Numbered from the stretch's first letter, positions 50,915-60,026 are shown. The stretch is DNA of 64,000 nucleotides from Amycolatopsis pittospori (GCF_013870525.1 NZ_JACBXD010000040.1:1-64000); one strand, 5' to 3'. The notes: generated by a model from the letters alone, not told the origin. A program made the numbers and translations.

Positions 50915-51463
50915 GTGACCACGTCCCTCTCGCCTCACCAGGACATCGAGATCCACCCGCAGCTGATCGACCCGCTGCTCCCTGAACTGCTGCATCCCGA
51001 GCGGCTGCTCTGGACACCCCGGGAACTGGCCGATCTGACCTCCACCGTCACCACCGAGCTGACCTCCGGCCTGCGCGGCCTGCTGCGGTTCGACGAGGAC
51101 CGCCGGTGGTGGGCGCGGCTCGCGCTGACCGACGGCGTCGAGCTGTGGCTGCTGTCGTGGCTGCCCGGCCAGCAGACCAAACCGCACGACCACGGCGGCG
51201 CGTCCGGTTCGTTCACCGTGCTGCAGGGCGAACTCGGCGAGGAGTACCGCTACCCCGGCGGCCCGGTCCGGCGCCGCACGCACGTCGCGGGCGAAGGCAT
51301 CGGCTTCGGCGCGGGGCGCGCGCACCAGGTGACCGGGATCGGCACCGAACCCGCCGCCAGCGTCCACGCCTACTCGCCGCCGCTGGTCGCGACCCGTGAA
51401 TACGTCACGCTCGCCGACGTTCCCGCCGAGATCCCCTCGCTGGCCCCGATACTGGGCGCATGA
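50915..51463 (+). CDS. Cysteine dioxygenase type I
   Basis: A 182-residue cupin of the cysteine dioxygenase family that oxidises cysteine to cysteine sulfinate. The Fe ligands are H91 and H93 in TKPHDHGGASGSF and H137 in AGRAHQVTG. SFTVLQGELGEEYRY is the first cupin motif end. GTG 50915 is preceded by GAGGAGCC. It is coupled to the rhodanese gene by an ATGA overlap, and a Cys-containing leader peptide lies upstream, so the unit probably handles cysteine or sulfane sulfur. Confidence 0.9.
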   Translation: MTTSLSPHQDIEIHPQLIDPLLPELLHPERLLWTPRELADLTSTVTTELTSGLRGLLRFDEDRRWWARLALTDGVELWLLSWLPGQQTKPHDHGGASGSFTVLQGELGEEYRYPGGPVRRRTHVAGEGIGFGAGRAHQVTGIGTEPAASVHAYSPPLVATREYVTLADVPAEIPSLAPILGA

Positions 51464-51855
51464 CCGCCATCGACGAACTGCTGGCCGCCGCCCGGTCCGG
51501 ACTGGACCGGGCGGAGCCCGCGCGGGCCCAGCGGCTACAACGCGACGGCGCCTTGATCGTGGACATCCGGCCGCATGTCAACCGGTGGGAAGAGGGCGAG
51601 ATCCCGGGCTCGGTGGTCGTCGAGCGGATCCACCTCGAATGGCGGCTCGCGCCGGACAGCGAGTGGCGGCTGCCGGAGGTGAAACCGGACTCGACGGTGA
51701 TCGTGGTGTGCAACGAGGGGTACTCGTCGAGTCTGGCCGCCGCCGACCTGCAACGTCTCGGGCTGCCCGGCGCGACCGACCTCGAAGGCGGGTTCCGGGC
51801 GTGGCGTTCGGCGGGCCTCCCGATCCGGGAGGGCGGAACCCCCGCCGTCCCGTGA
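51460..51855 (+). CDS. Rhodanese-like sulfurtransferase
   Basis: A 131-residue single-domain rhodanese. The catalytic C84 lies in IVVCNEGYSSSLAA, with IVDIRPHVNRWEEGEIPGSV upstream and DLEGGFRAWRSAGLPI at the end. It transfers sulfane sulfur to cyanide, thiols or other acceptors. It overlaps the dioxygenase stop by 4 bp. Single-domain rhodaneses next to cysteine dioxygenase fit sulfite/persulfide detoxification. Confidence 0.92.
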   Translation: MTAIDELLAAARSGLDRAEPARAQRLQRDGALIVDIRPHVNRWEEGEIPGSVVVERIHLEWRLAPDSEWRLPEVKPDSTVIVVCNEGYSSSLAAADLQRLGLPGATDLEGGFRAWRSAGLPIREGGTPAVP

Positions 51856-51859
51856 GACG

Positions 51860-52465
51860 TCAGTCGCGACACCAGTGAAGCAACATCGCGTCGCTGAGTT
51901 GCTGGAGTCCTCGGTCGAACTCGACACGGTTCGTCAGGACCTGCCCCAGGACCAGACCGGACTCCGGCGGAGCGAAGGCCGGCTCAGGCTTCGGGGTCGG
52001 CGACGGCGATGCCGGGGCGAGCCGCGGAGCACGGGCCTGGTCGAGGTCGTCGAGCGTCTCGCGCAAGGTGGACAGTTCGTCGCTCGCCTCGGTCAAGGCG
52101 AGCGACGCCCGCGCGGCCGCTTCACCTCGCTGGCTCGCCAGCCGTTGCACCAGCGAAGAGTCCGTCGCGTACTGCGCGCTCCTGGTCAGCTGCTCCAGGA
52201 CGGCGACGTAGTCGTCCAACGCCCGCGCCGCGCTCGCGTGGGTCTCCGCGACCTCGCGGCACCGGGCCGCCAGCTTGGTACGCCGTCCGGCGAACGCGTC
52301 GTGCGCCCGGCCGGACCAAGCCCCGGGGTCGACCTGGCGCAGGTCGACCGCGAAGTCCTCCAGGGAGCGGGAGAGCGCGCGCACGCGTTCCGCCTCGCTT
52401 CTGAGGACGCTGATCGTCCCCGCCGTCCACGGCGGACTCGCGCCGTCCGGCTGTTCCGGCTCCAT
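51860..52465 (-). CDS. WXG100-like helical protein, possible type VII secretion substrate
   Basis: A protein of about 201 residues with a long amphipathic helical N-terminal domain that contains W50-S-G52 in DPGAWSGRAHDAFAGR, as in WXG100 proteins, then further helices (SLVQRLASQRGEAAARASLA) and a Pro-rich segment (PRLAPASPSPTPKPEPAFAP). It may be an ESX-type secreted or structural protein. GTG 52468 or ATG 52465. Last gene of a three-gene minus-strand set. Confidence 0.65.
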   Translation of the reverse strand: MEPEQPDGASPPWTAGTISVLRSEAERVRALSRSLEDFAVDLRQVDPGAWSGRAHDAFAGRRTKLAARCREVAETHASAARALDDYVAVLEQLTRSAQYATDSSLVQRLASQRGEAAARASLALTEASDELSTLRETLDDLDQARAPRLAPASPSPTPKPEPAFAPPESGLVLGQVLTNRVEFDRGLQQLSDAMLLHWCRD

Positions 52466-52481
52466 CACCTGTCCTGTCCGG

Positions 52482-52841
52482 TCAGCCGAGAACGGCCTTG
52501 ATGACGTTGGTGTCGAAGACGGCGACCGCCGGGGGAACGTTACTTTCCGCGGGTTCGATCATCCCGACGTTGTCGAGCGCCTCTTCCTCGATCAGCAGGT
52601 AGCGGCGCGCGGCCTCGTCCAGCCGGTCACCGAGTCTCCGCGCGTCTTCGGCGAGCACGGCGATGCTGTGCGCCGAAGCCTGCTGGAAGCTCCCCAGCGC
52701 CTTTGTGAGCACGGGATCCCCGGCTTCGCTCGCCGTGGCCCTGAACCCCAGCGCGGGCTGTCTCGTGAAGATCTCCACGAGGTCCTTGACCTGGTGTCCT
52801 GCCCGCGTCAGCCGCGCGGGGACGGCTTCGAAGTCAGCCAT
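52482..52841 (-). CDS. Small helical protein in the WXG/SseB-like set
   Basis: A 119-residue protein predicted mostly helical: ADFEAVPARLTRAGHQVKDL, ALGSFQQASAHSIAVLAEDA and LDEAARRYLLIEEEALDNVG look like a two-helix hairpin as in EspC/ESX secretion-associated proteins. The final TNVIKAVLG is hydrophobic. Overlaps the upstream SseB-like gene by 8 bp and lies 16 bp before the WXG gene. Family assignment is tentative. Confidence 0.65.
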   Translation of the reverse strand: MADFEAVPARLTRAGHQVKDLVEIFTRQPALGFRATASEAGDPVLTKALGSFQQASAHSIAVLAEDARRLGDRLDEAARRYLLIEEEALDNVGMIEPAESNVPPAVAVFDTNVIKAVLG

Positions 52842-53706
52842 GTCCGGCGTCCTCGTGCGGCGGCCGTCGGTCGAGGGCGAGCCGCGCGATCTCCGCCGGC
52901 GGGAGCGGCAGGGCCGCGTCGATCCCCGAACCGCGCACCGGACTCGGATTGACCAGGACCCCGGTCGGCCTGATCCGGCCCGCGGCGGCGCGCACGACCT
53001 CACGCCCGGACCAGCGGCCACTTCTCGCCCAGCCCGCCCTGGTGGCCTGGCGGTAGGCCACCAGCAGCCGTTCGTCGGTGAAGACGCAGAACCAGTCGCC
53101 GTGGGCGCCGAGACCGGCCACGAGCGGGCCGCCGGAGCCGTCCGAGGGGCCGTGGACCCGGCCGTCCAGGAACATCCGCATGACCGAGGGCACGGGATCG
53201 CGCAGCCCTCGGATGGCGGTGGACAACCCGTCGGGAATCGCGTCGGGAGCGGGCTCGTCGGGTCCCGGCCGGACATTCCCGGCCAGCCACTTCGAGGCGA
53301 GTTCGAAGTCCTTCCCGGTGAAGTCCTCTTGAAAACCGTCGAGACTGTTTTTGACTCCCGCGAGGAATTCGTAGAACCGGCGGGTGCAGGTGCGTTCGGA
53401 AACCTTGACCCGGCCGCGGCGGACCATGGCCTTGAGCCTGCCGACCATACCCGCGTCGGCGTCCTCCGGATCCACGCCGAGGTTGTAGGCGGTCCAGACG
53501 ATCTCGGGCATGAGCGGGTCGGCGAACTGGCCGAGGACGCGGTTCAGTCGCAAGAGGACGATCTCCCGCACCCGGCCCGGTTCGGCGTCGTCGGCGATAC
53601 CCCAGATGGCACGCAGTTCGGGGCCGAGCGCACGGCCGAGCGCGTCCTGCCGGATCCCGGCGCGGGCATGGATGTGATGCAGCCGATCCTTGGCTCTGCG
53701 CGACAT
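52834..53706 (-). CDS. Protein with C-terminal SseB-like domain
   Basis: A 290-residue protein. The C-terminal 130 residues (LVAGLGAHGDWFCVFTDERL, GREVVRAAAGRIRPTGVLVN, DAALPLPPAEIARLAL) match SseB N-terminal-type domains found near ESX loci and elsewhere. The N-terminal part (HIHARAGIRQDALGRALGPE, LRAIWGIADDAEPGRVREIV) is helical and unrecognised; its RCTRRFYEFLAG-like stretch CTRRFYEFLAGVKNS may bind partners. ATG 53706. First gene of the three-gene set. Confidence 0.7.
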   Translation of the reverse strand: MSRRAKDRLHHIHARAGIRQDALGRALGPELRAIWGIADDAEPGRVREIVLLRLNRVLGQFADPLMPEIVWTAYNLGVDPEDADAGMVGRLKAMVRRGRVKVSERTCTRRFYEFLAGVKNSLDGFQEDFTGKDFELASKWLAGNVRPGPDEPAPDAIPDGLSTAIRGLRDPVPSVMRMFLDGRVHGPSDGSGGPLVAGLGAHGDWFCVFTDERLLVAYRQATRAGWARSGRWSGREVVRAAAGRIRPTGVLVNPSPVRGSGIDAALPLPPAEIARLALDRRPPHEDAGHG

Positions 53707-54086
53707 TTTCGTTTCCTTCGCCGAAGTCACTATTCCTCCCCTATGCGACCTCAAGAACGAAGATCCTATTCGACCGCAATTCAGGACGAGAGCCGACCCT
53801 GAATACGCGGAAACCGCCGGGATTCCCACATTGTCAGATCTGACAAAGTGGGTTTCACCTGGGTTTTTGTCATTCTTCGGCCAATCACGAAGATCAGTTT
53901 TGTCGTTTGTTCGCCACCGGCTTGACAACGACTCGCCATTGACCAACTGGTGACCAAAATAAACCGTACGTACGTCCCATGACCACTTCCTGACCAAGGC
54001 GCGAACGGCCGTGCGCGAAGACGATCACCGCACTTAGCGTCGTAGTACCGGCCGTGATCGACGCGGCCCGAATCAAGGAGTGCGGA
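53707..54086. other. Upstream region of the WXG/SseB-like operon
   Basis: A 380-bp gap with lower G+C than its neighbours around 53850-53960 (TTTTGTCATTCTTCGG, AAAATAAACCGTACGTACG). It contains the palindrome at 53825-53852 and GTACGTAC near 53966. No gene is visible. It probably holds divergent promoters. Confidence 0.6.
53825..53852. promoter_or_regulatory. 28-bp palindrome centred on TTGTCAGATCTGACAA
   Basis: CCCACATTGTCAGA pairs with TCTGACAAAGTGGG with one mismatch. The inner 16 bp are perfect. It may be an operator for the WXG/SseB-like operon or a repeat-family member, as the minus-strand text around it recalls common Amycolatopsis intergenic sequence. Confidence 0.65.
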
Positions 54087-54272
54087 ATGGAACTCGCCGT
54101 GATCGTCGTGCTGGCGATGGTGGTCGGAGCCGGGGTGACGGGTCTGGTCCTGAGCCGATGGCACCGGCGGCGCGAGGCCGAACTCGTGAGGCTCGCCCAG
54201 GTGTGCTGGGAGCACGCGAAACTCGCCGAGTACGTCTCGGCGCACCGGCCTCTGCCGCGCCCCGGGCCCTAA
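54087..54272 (+). CDS. Small single-span membrane protein
   Basis: A 61-residue protein: membrane segment LAVIVVLAMVVGAGVTGLVL at residues 3-22, then a basic-charged helix WHRRREAELVRLAQVCWEHA. AAGGAGTGCGGA gives a strong ribosome site. The 3' end overlaps glgP by 4 bp tail to tail. No family recognised. Confidence 0.65.
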   Translation: MELAVIVVLAMVVGAGVTGLVLSRWHRRREAELVRLAQVCWEHAKLAEYVSAHRPLPRPGP

Positions 54273-56809
54273 GCGTGGACGACGCGCGCGAGTTCCGCCG
54301 GCGTCGCGAGTAGACGGTGCTTCGGCAGCACCCGGACCGTGTAGCCGATGGAGCCCGGGTGCGGCAGCTTCAGCCGCGCGGCGAACGCGCCGATCCCGTC
54401 GCCGGACATGGGGACGGTGACGGGGTCGCTCAGCTCGTCCCCGTCGCCGACCTTCCCGACCACGGCCTGGACGTCCACTTCGGACGGGTCGAGGCCGGCG
54501 AGGTCGATCCGCGCCCGGATGGTCACCTCGGTGCCGGTGACCATCGGCGCGGCGTCCTCGACGAGCAGTTCGGTGTCGAAGATCCGCACCCGCGGCCACG
54601 CGACGTCGAGTTTGGTCCGGTAGTCGGCCAGGGACAGCGCGCCGCGGTAGGCGTCGCCCGTCGCCTCCGCGACCATCCGCGACGCGGGCAGGTAGCCCGA
54701 CTCGACGTACTCCCGCACCATCCGCGACGCCTGCACGCGCGGCCCCGTCGTCTCCAGCGTGTGCCACACCATCGACAGCCAGCCGCCGGGCACACCGCCG
54801 GGATCACGGTCGTAGAACAGCGGCGCGATCTGGTGACCCAGCAGGTCGTAGAGCGCCGCGGCCTCCAGTTCGTCACGCCGCAGCGGGTCGGTGACGCCGT
54901 CCGCGGTCGGGATCGCCCAGCCGTTGCTGCCGTCGTAGCACTCGTCCCACCAGCCGTCCCGGATGGACAGGTTGAGCCCGCCGTTGAGCGCCGACTTCAT
55001 CCCCGACGTCCCGCACGCCTCCAGCTGCCGCACCGGCGTGTTCAGCCAGACGTCGCAGCCTCGGTAGAGATAGCGCGCCATGGACATGTCGTAGTCCGGC
55101 AGGAAGACGATGCGGCGCCGGACCTCGGGATCGTCGACGAACCGGACGATCTGCTGGATCAGCTGCTTGCCGCCCTCGTCGGCCGGATGCGATTTGCCCG
55201 CGACGACGAGCTGGATGGGGCGCCGCTCGTCCAGCAGCAGCGCGCGCAAGCGCTCCGGGTCGCGCAGCATCAGCGTGAGCCGCTTGTACGTCGGCACGCG
55301 GCGCGCGAAGCCGACGGTCAGGACGTCCGGATCGAAGACGGTGTCGGTCCAGCCGAGTTCGAGCGCCGACGCGCCGCGCTGCATCCACGCGGCCCGCACC
55401 CGGCGCCGCACCTCGGCGACCAGCTTCTCGCGCAGTTCCCGGCGCAGCGCCCAAAGCTGCTCGTCGCTGACGCCCTCACGCAGTGGTTTGCCCTGGTGGC
55501 CGTCGAGCCCCCACTCCTCGTGGTTGCGGCCGAGGAGCGCGCTCAGCTCACGCGCCACCCAGGTCGGCCCGTGGACACCGTTGGTGACCGAGGAGACCGG
55601 CACCTCGTCGAAGTCGAAACCCGGCCACAGCCGGGAGAACATCCGCCGCGACACCCGGCCGTGCAGCGCCGAGACGCCGTTCGCGCGCTGCGCGAGCCGC
55701 AAACCCATATGCGCCATGTTGAACAGGCCCGGGTTGTCCTCGGCGCCGAGCGCCAGCACGCGGCGCGGGTCGACGTCCGGGACCAACCTGCCGTCGGTGA
55801 AGTACCGCTGGACGAGGTCGACCGGGAATCGGTCGATCCCCGCGCTCACCGGCGTGTGCGTGGTGAACACGGTGCCCGCGCGGACGGCGGGCAGGGCCTC
55901 GTCGAACGCCAGCCCGTCGGCCTGGATGATCTCGCGAGCGCGCTCCAGCCCGAGGAAACCGGCGTGTCCCTCGTTGGTGTGGAACACCTTCGGTTGTGGA
56001 TGCCCGGTCAGCTCGCAGTAGCGGCGCACCGCGCGGAAGCCGCCGATCCCGGACAGGATCTCCTGCCGGATGCGATGGTCGGCGTCGCCGCCGTACAGCC
56101 TGTCCGTGACGGCGCGCAGGTCTTCGTCGTTGGCCTCGGTGTCGGTGTCCAGCAGCAGCAACGGGATCCGGCCGACGCGGGCCTTCCAGATCTGCGCGTA
56201 CAACGTCCGCCCGGCGGGCATCGCGACCTCGACCAGCACCGGTTTCCCGCCGTCGGTCAGCAGTTCCAGCGGGAAGGCGTTGGGGTCGATCACCGGGTAG
56301 TGCTCGACCTGCCAGCCGTCGAGCGACAGCGCCTGCCGGAAGTATCCGGCGCGGTAGAGCAGCCCGACACCGACCATCGGCACGCCGAGATCCGACGCCG
56401 CCTTGAGGTGATCGCCGGCCAGCACGCCGAGACCACCCGAGTAGTTCGGCAGCGCCTCGGTGACGCCGAACTCCATCGAGAAGTACGCGACGGCCGACGG
56501 CAGCTCGGCGTCGGCCTGTTTCTGATACCAGCGCGGCTCGGCGAGGTAGCGGTCCAGATCGGCGACCGCCTCGCGGGCGCGGGCGAGGAAGGTGTCGTCC
56601 ACGGCCAGCTCGTCGAGCCGGGCGGGCGGCAGGGCGGTGAGCATCCGCAGCGGGTCGCGGACGCGGTTGAACAGCTCCGCGTCCATCGACGCGAACAGGT
56701 CGCGCGTGGGCGGGTGCCAGGTCCAGCGCAGATTCGTGGCGAGGTCACCCAGGCCGGCGAGGGACTCCGGCAGGCTCGCGCGGACGGTGAACCGGCGGAC
56801 TGCTCTCAT
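54269..56809 (-). CDS. glgP: Alpha-glucan phosphorylase
   Basis: An 846-residue GT35 phosphorylase that releases glucose 1-phosphate from alpha-1,4-glucans such as glycogen. The PLP lysine is near K605 in EACGTSGMKSALNGGLN. The N-terminal NLRWTWHPPTRDLFASMDAE and VLAGDHLKAASDLGVPMVGV plus the central FHTNEGHAGFLGLERAREII place it in the actinobacterial form of the family. ATG 56809. It may degrade the same type of glucan made by the GT4/GH57 set at 6-13 kb. Confidence 0.93.
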   Translation of the reverse strand: MRAVRRFTVRASLPESLAGLGDLATNLRWTWHPPTRDLFASMDAELFNRVRDPLRMLTALPPARLDELAVDDTFLARAREAVADLDRYLAEPRWYQKQADAELPSAVAYFSMEFGVTEALPNYSGGLGVLAGDHLKAASDLGVPMVGVGLLYRAGYFRQALSLDGWQVEHYPVIDPNAFPLELLTDGGKPVLVEVAMPAGRTLYAQIWKARVGRIPLLLLDTDTEANDEDLRAVTDRLYGGDADHRIRQEILSGIGGFRAVRRYCELTGHPQPKVFHTNEGHAGFLGLERAREIIQADGLAFDEALPAVRAGTVFTTHTPVSAGIDRFPVDLVQRYFTDGRLVPDVDPRRVLALGAEDNPGLFNMAHMGLRLAQRANGVSALHGRVSRRMFSRLWPGFDFDEVPVSSVTNGVHGPTWVARELSALLGRNHEEWGLDGHQGKPLREGVSDEQLWALRRELREKLVAEVRRRVRAAWMQRGASALELGWTDTVFDPDVLTVGFARRVPTYKRLTLMLRDPERLRALLLDERRPIQLVVAGKSHPADEGGKQLIQQIVRFVDDPEVRRRIVFLPDYDMSMARYLYRGCDVWLNTPVRQLEACGTSGMKSALNGGLNLSIRDGWWDECYDGSNGWAIPTADGVTDPLRRDELEAAALYDLLGHQIAPLFYDRDPGGVPGGWLSMVWHTLETTGPRVQASRMVREYVESGYLPASRMVAEATGDAYRGALSLADYRTKLDVAWPRVRIFDTELLVEDAAPMVTGTEVTIRARIDLAGLDPSEVDVQAVVGKVGDGDELSDPVTVPMSGDGIGAFAARLKLPHPGSIGYTVRVLPKHRLLATPAELARVVHA

Positions 56810-56954
56810 GAGGAGCGACCATATCGGCCGGGACCCCACCCCGCTCAAGACCCACTTCGGGGATTACCTGCACGCGGGCCATAAGCGCTGGGTAGGGTCC
56901 GTGCTTGCCGGTGTACGCGGCCCAGGTCGGGGCCCTGACGACAAGCGAGTGAAC

Positions 56955-58421
56955 ATGATCCAAGGGGGAGTGCGGGGCATACGTCGCCCGGCTCTGATCG
57001 CGATCGTGGCGGTGCTGGCCCTCGGGCTGAGCGCGTGCAACGACAAGGGCGGCTCGTCGGCGGGCAAGCAGGGCAGCCAGCCGGGCGCCGGGGACATCGC
57101 GGGGCTGCCGGTCACCCACTTCGAAAGCGGGCTGAAGCCGGACGCGCCCAAGCCGGACCTGCAGGTCCGCAACGAGGACGGCTCCGAAGACGACCAGCTC
57201 GCCATCGCCGCGATCGCCGACTCGCAGACCTACTGGGCCGAGGTCATGCCGCGCGACTTCGGCCAGCAGTACGAGCCGCTGAAGGGTCTGTTGTCCTACA
57301 GCGCGAAGACGGACGACGAAGAGACCGAATGCGGCAGTGTCAAGAAGCTCGTCAACGCGTTCTACTGCCCGCCGGGCGATCTGGTGGCGTGGGACCGAGG
57401 CGTGCTGCTGCCGATGTTGCGGGAGCGGTTCGGGAAGATGGCGGGAGCCGTCGTACTCGCGCACGAGCTCGGGCACGCCGTGCAGTACCGGCTGGGCGAG
57501 AAGGCCAGCATCAAGAAGAACACCCCGTCGATCGTCAAGGAGCAGCAGGCCGACTGCTTCGCCGGTGGCTACTTCCGCTGGGTCGCCGAGGACAAGAGCA
57601 AGTTCTACCGCGTCTCGACGTCCGAAGGCCTCAACCAGGTCATGGCGTCGCTGTTCCTGATCCGCGACCAGGCGGGCACGAGCGCGACCAAACAGGGCGC
57701 GCACGGCACGGCGTTCGACCGCACGTACGCGTTCCAGGTCGGCTTCGAGAAGGGCCCCAAGGAATGCGCGGCGATGAACGAGGAGAACATCAAGGCGCGC
57801 ATCACCGAGCGCCCGTTCGACAAGGGTGACAAGGGCAAGGGCGACGCGAAGCTCGACGCCGAGATCATCGGGATCCTGAAGAAGAGCCTCGACGAGGCCT
57901 TCAAGGGCGCCGGCGTCCCCGGCCCGGAGATCACCGAAGACGGCAACGGCAGCTGCTCCGGTGGCCCCAGCACCCCGCCCGCGTCGTACTGCCCGTCGAA
58001 CAACACCGTCAGCATCGACATGGCCAAGCTGCGCGAACTCGCCCAGCCGGTCGACCAGCAGGCGGAATGGGAAAGCGGGCACAGCGAGGGCAAGGGCGAC
58101 TTCGCCGCGTTCTCGGAAATCGCGTCCCGCTACGCGATGGGCATCCAGAAGGGTGTCGGCGCGTCGATCGACAACCCGAACGCCGGCCTGCGCACCGCCT
58201 GCCTGGTGGGCGCGTGGGCGAAGGCCAGCTCTGTGCCCGGCGCGACGCTGCGGCTCTCGGCCGGTGACCTCGACGAGGCCATTTCCGACCTGCTGAGCCC
58301 GGAGAGCCTCGTCTCGGCCGACGTCAACGGCAAGCGCGTCGACAACGGCTTCGAGCGGATCGAAGCACTGCGGAAGGGCTACCTGGAGAGCTCCTCGGTC
58401 TGCTCGACGCAGTACGGCTGA
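56955..58421 (+). CDS. Lipoprotein zinc metallopeptidase
   Basis: A 488-residue membrane-anchored peptidase. Signal sequence with lipobox LGLSAC (C28), then a linker and a neutral zinc metallopeptidase domain (YpfJ-type) with HELGH at 170-174 (VVLAHELGHAVQYR) and a downstream Glu-rich segment EQQADCFAGGYFRWVAED. A helical C-terminal half follows (MAKLRELAQPVDQQAEWESG). ATG 56955 with GTG 56949 nearby. Divergent from glgP. The target is unknown. Confidence 0.88.
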   Translation: MIQGGVRGIRRPALIAIVAVLALGLSACNDKGGSSAGKQGSQPGAGDIAGLPVTHFESGLKPDAPKPDLQVRNEDGSEDDQLAIAAIADSQTYWAEVMPRDFGQQYEPLKGLLSYSAKTDDEETECGSVKKLVNAFYCPPGDLVAWDRGVLLPMLRERFGKMAGAVVLAHELGHAVQYRLGEKASIKKNTPSIVKEQQADCFAGGYFRWVAEDKSKFYRVSTSEGLNQVMASLFLIRDQAGTSATKQGAHGTAFDRTYAFQVGFEKGPKECAAMNEENIKARITERPFDKGDKGKGDAKLDAEIIGILKKSLDEAFKGAGVPGPEITEDGNGSCSGGPSTPPASYCPSNNTVSIDMAKLRELAQPVDQQAEWESGHSEGKGDFAAFSEIASRYAMGIQKGVGASIDNPNAGLRTACLVGAWAKASSVPGATLRLSAGDLDEAISDLLSPESLVSADVNGKRVDNGFERIEALRKGYLESSSVCSTQYG

Positions 58422-58448
58422 TCGGTCCGGTCACGACTCCCTGAAGTG

Positions 58449-58500
58449 CCATGAACGGCCCGTTACTTGCAAATTTTGCAAGTAACGGGCCGTTCATAGC
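58449..58500. repeat. Palindromic element, family A copy 3
   Basis: Arms ATGAACGGCCCGTTACTTGC (58451 on) and their exact reverse complement (to 58497) around a central T; the core is identical to the copy at 99-151. It lies between the convergent ends of the zinc-peptidase and CnoX genes. Confidence 0.92.
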
Positions 58501-58532
58501 GTCCGGGGGTGGCGAACAGAGCCCGCCGAACC

Positions 58533-59510
58533 TCAGTACAGAGCGCTCGCGAGGTCCCGCCGCGCCTTCATGACCCGCTCGTCCACCGGGTCGAACAGTT
58601 CGAACAGCGCCACGAGGTGCTCCCGCGCCTTGTTGCGGTCGTCGCCCGCGGTGCGGCGCACGACACCGATCAGCCGCGCGAAGCCCGCTTCGGGCTCCTG
58701 ACCGGCGACCTCGAGGTCGGCGGCGGCGAGCTGGGCGTCCAGGTCGGACGGGTCGGCGTCGGCCTTCGCGATCGCGTCCGGTCCGGCGGCCTCGGCACGC
58801 GCGGTGAACTTGACCTGCGCGAGGGCGGTCTTGGCCTCCTCGTTCGCCGGCTCGACGTCGAGGATGCGCTCGTAGGCCTCCTGCGCCGCGGCGAAATCAC
58901 CGCGTTCGAAGGCCTCCTCGGCCTCGGTGAAGCGCGGGTCCTCGGGCTGTTCGACGCCGCCGCCGTTCTGCTCGGCGGCCTGGATGCCGGGCAGCCGGTC
59001 GCGCAGCGCGTCCAGCAGCGACCCGAGCCATTTGCGGATCTCGGGTTCGGGCAGGGCACCCGAGAACGCGTCGACCGGCTGGCCGCCGCCGATGGCGATG
59101 ACCGTCGGGATCGACTGCGCGCCGAAGAGCTGCGCGATACGCGGGTTGGCGTCGACGTCCACCTTGGCGAGCACCCAGGCGCCGCCGGACTCGGCGGCGA
59201 GGCGCTCCAGCACCGGGCTGAGCTGCTTGCAGGGCCCGCACCATTCGGCCCACAGGTCGACGACGACCAGCTGCTGCATGGATCGTTCGACGACTTCGGC
59301 CTGGAAAGTGGCTTCGGTGACCTCGATCACGGCACCGCCCGCGGCCGGCGCGGGGCCGGGCGCGGCACCGTCGGACGGGGGCCGGGGTGGCGCCGGGGGC
59401 TGTTTCTGAGGCGCTTCGGCACGTGCCTTGAGCGCGGAAAGGTCGACCGCGCCGGAAAGCGCGGCGGACAGGGCCGCCGACTTCGCTGCTGATCCGCGTG
59501 GGTGTGTCAC
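58533..59510 (-). CDS. Thioredoxin-TPR protein, CnoX/YbbN-like
   Basis: A 325-residue co-chaperone-type protein: a low-complexity Pro/Ala N-terminal segment (about 35-60), a thioredoxin domain with WCGPC (C91-C94), and a C-terminal TPR region (FERGDFAAAQEAYERILDVE, EHLVALFELFDPVDERVMKA). CnoX-type proteins protect clients from over-oxidation and hand them to GroEL. The active Cys pair is intact here, unlike E. coli CnoX. GTG 59510. Confidence 0.9.
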   Translation of the reverse strand: MTHPRGSAAKSAALSAALSGAVDLSALKARAEAPQKQPPAPPRPPSDGAAPGPAPAAGGAVIEVTEATFQAEVVERSMQQLVVVDLWAEWCGPCKQLSPVLERLAAESGGAWVLAKVDVDANPRIAQLFGAQSIPTVIAIGGGQPVDAFSGALPEPEIRKWLGSLLDALRDRLPGIQAAEQNGGGVEQPEDPRFTEAEEAFERGDFAAAQEAYERILDVEPANEEAKTALAQVKFTARAEAAGPDAIAKADADPSDLDAQLAAADLEVAGQEPEAGFARLIGVVRRTAGDDRNKAREHLVALFELFDPVDERVMKARRDLASALY

Positions 59511-59609
59511 GGTTCCATCCTGGCACGCATCCCCGCGCGTTTCACCGCAGGTGCCCCCGGCTGCCCGCTTGGCAGGACGGGCCCGTTCCGGCAGGCTCGC
59601 TGCGAGGGG

Positions 59610-60026
59610 GTGATCGACATTCCGACACGCAGGACGGCAACGGTGGCCGTCGCCATCGCCGTCGCCGTCGTTTGGGTGAGCGTCATCACGGTGTTGATCG
59701 CTCATCAGCCCGACCCCGGCGTCGGCAGTCCGGGGCAGCTCAGGGAGGACCTCGCCGCCGCGCTCAACCGGCACGACTCCGAGGCCCTCTCCGAACTCAT
59801 CGACTACCCGCCCGCGTCGGCGGGCGATTTCGCGAAGTCCTACATCGACACGCTGGTGGGCCGCGGCGCCCACGACGTCACGGTGAAATTCGCGCCGGAC
59901 GACGTCACGCCGACCTCGGCGACCGTCAGCGGGAAACTGGGTGACGGCAGCCCGTTCGGCTACCCGGTGGCGATCGCGGTGAAGGACGAGTTGTGGCTGG
60001 TGTCGTTCACGCCGCCCCTGCCCTAA
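59610..60026 (+). CDS. Single-span membrane-anchored protein
   Basis: A 138-residue protein: segment VAVAIAVAVVWVSVITVLIA (about residues 12-31), then an extracytoplasmic DUF4878-type-looking domain (EDLAAALNRHDSEALSELID, GAHDVTVKFAPDDVTPTSAT). Function unknown. GTG 59610 is preceded by GAGGG. The 3' end overlaps the convergent thiamine-binding family gene by 4 bp. Confidence 0.7.
   Translation: MIDIPTRRTATVAVAIAVAVVWVSVITVLIAHQPDPGVGSPGQLREDLAAALNRHDSEALSELIDYPPASAGDFAKSYIDTLVGRGAHDVTVKFAPDDVTPTSATVSGKLGDGSPFGYPVAIAVKDELWLVSFTPPLP

Noticed and set aside
54317..56884. Long open frame on the plus strand across the glgP gene
   Set aside because: It is the antisense shadow of glgP. The translated sequence is Arg/Gly/His-rich and lacks domain structure, while the minus strand encodes a complete GT35 enzyme.
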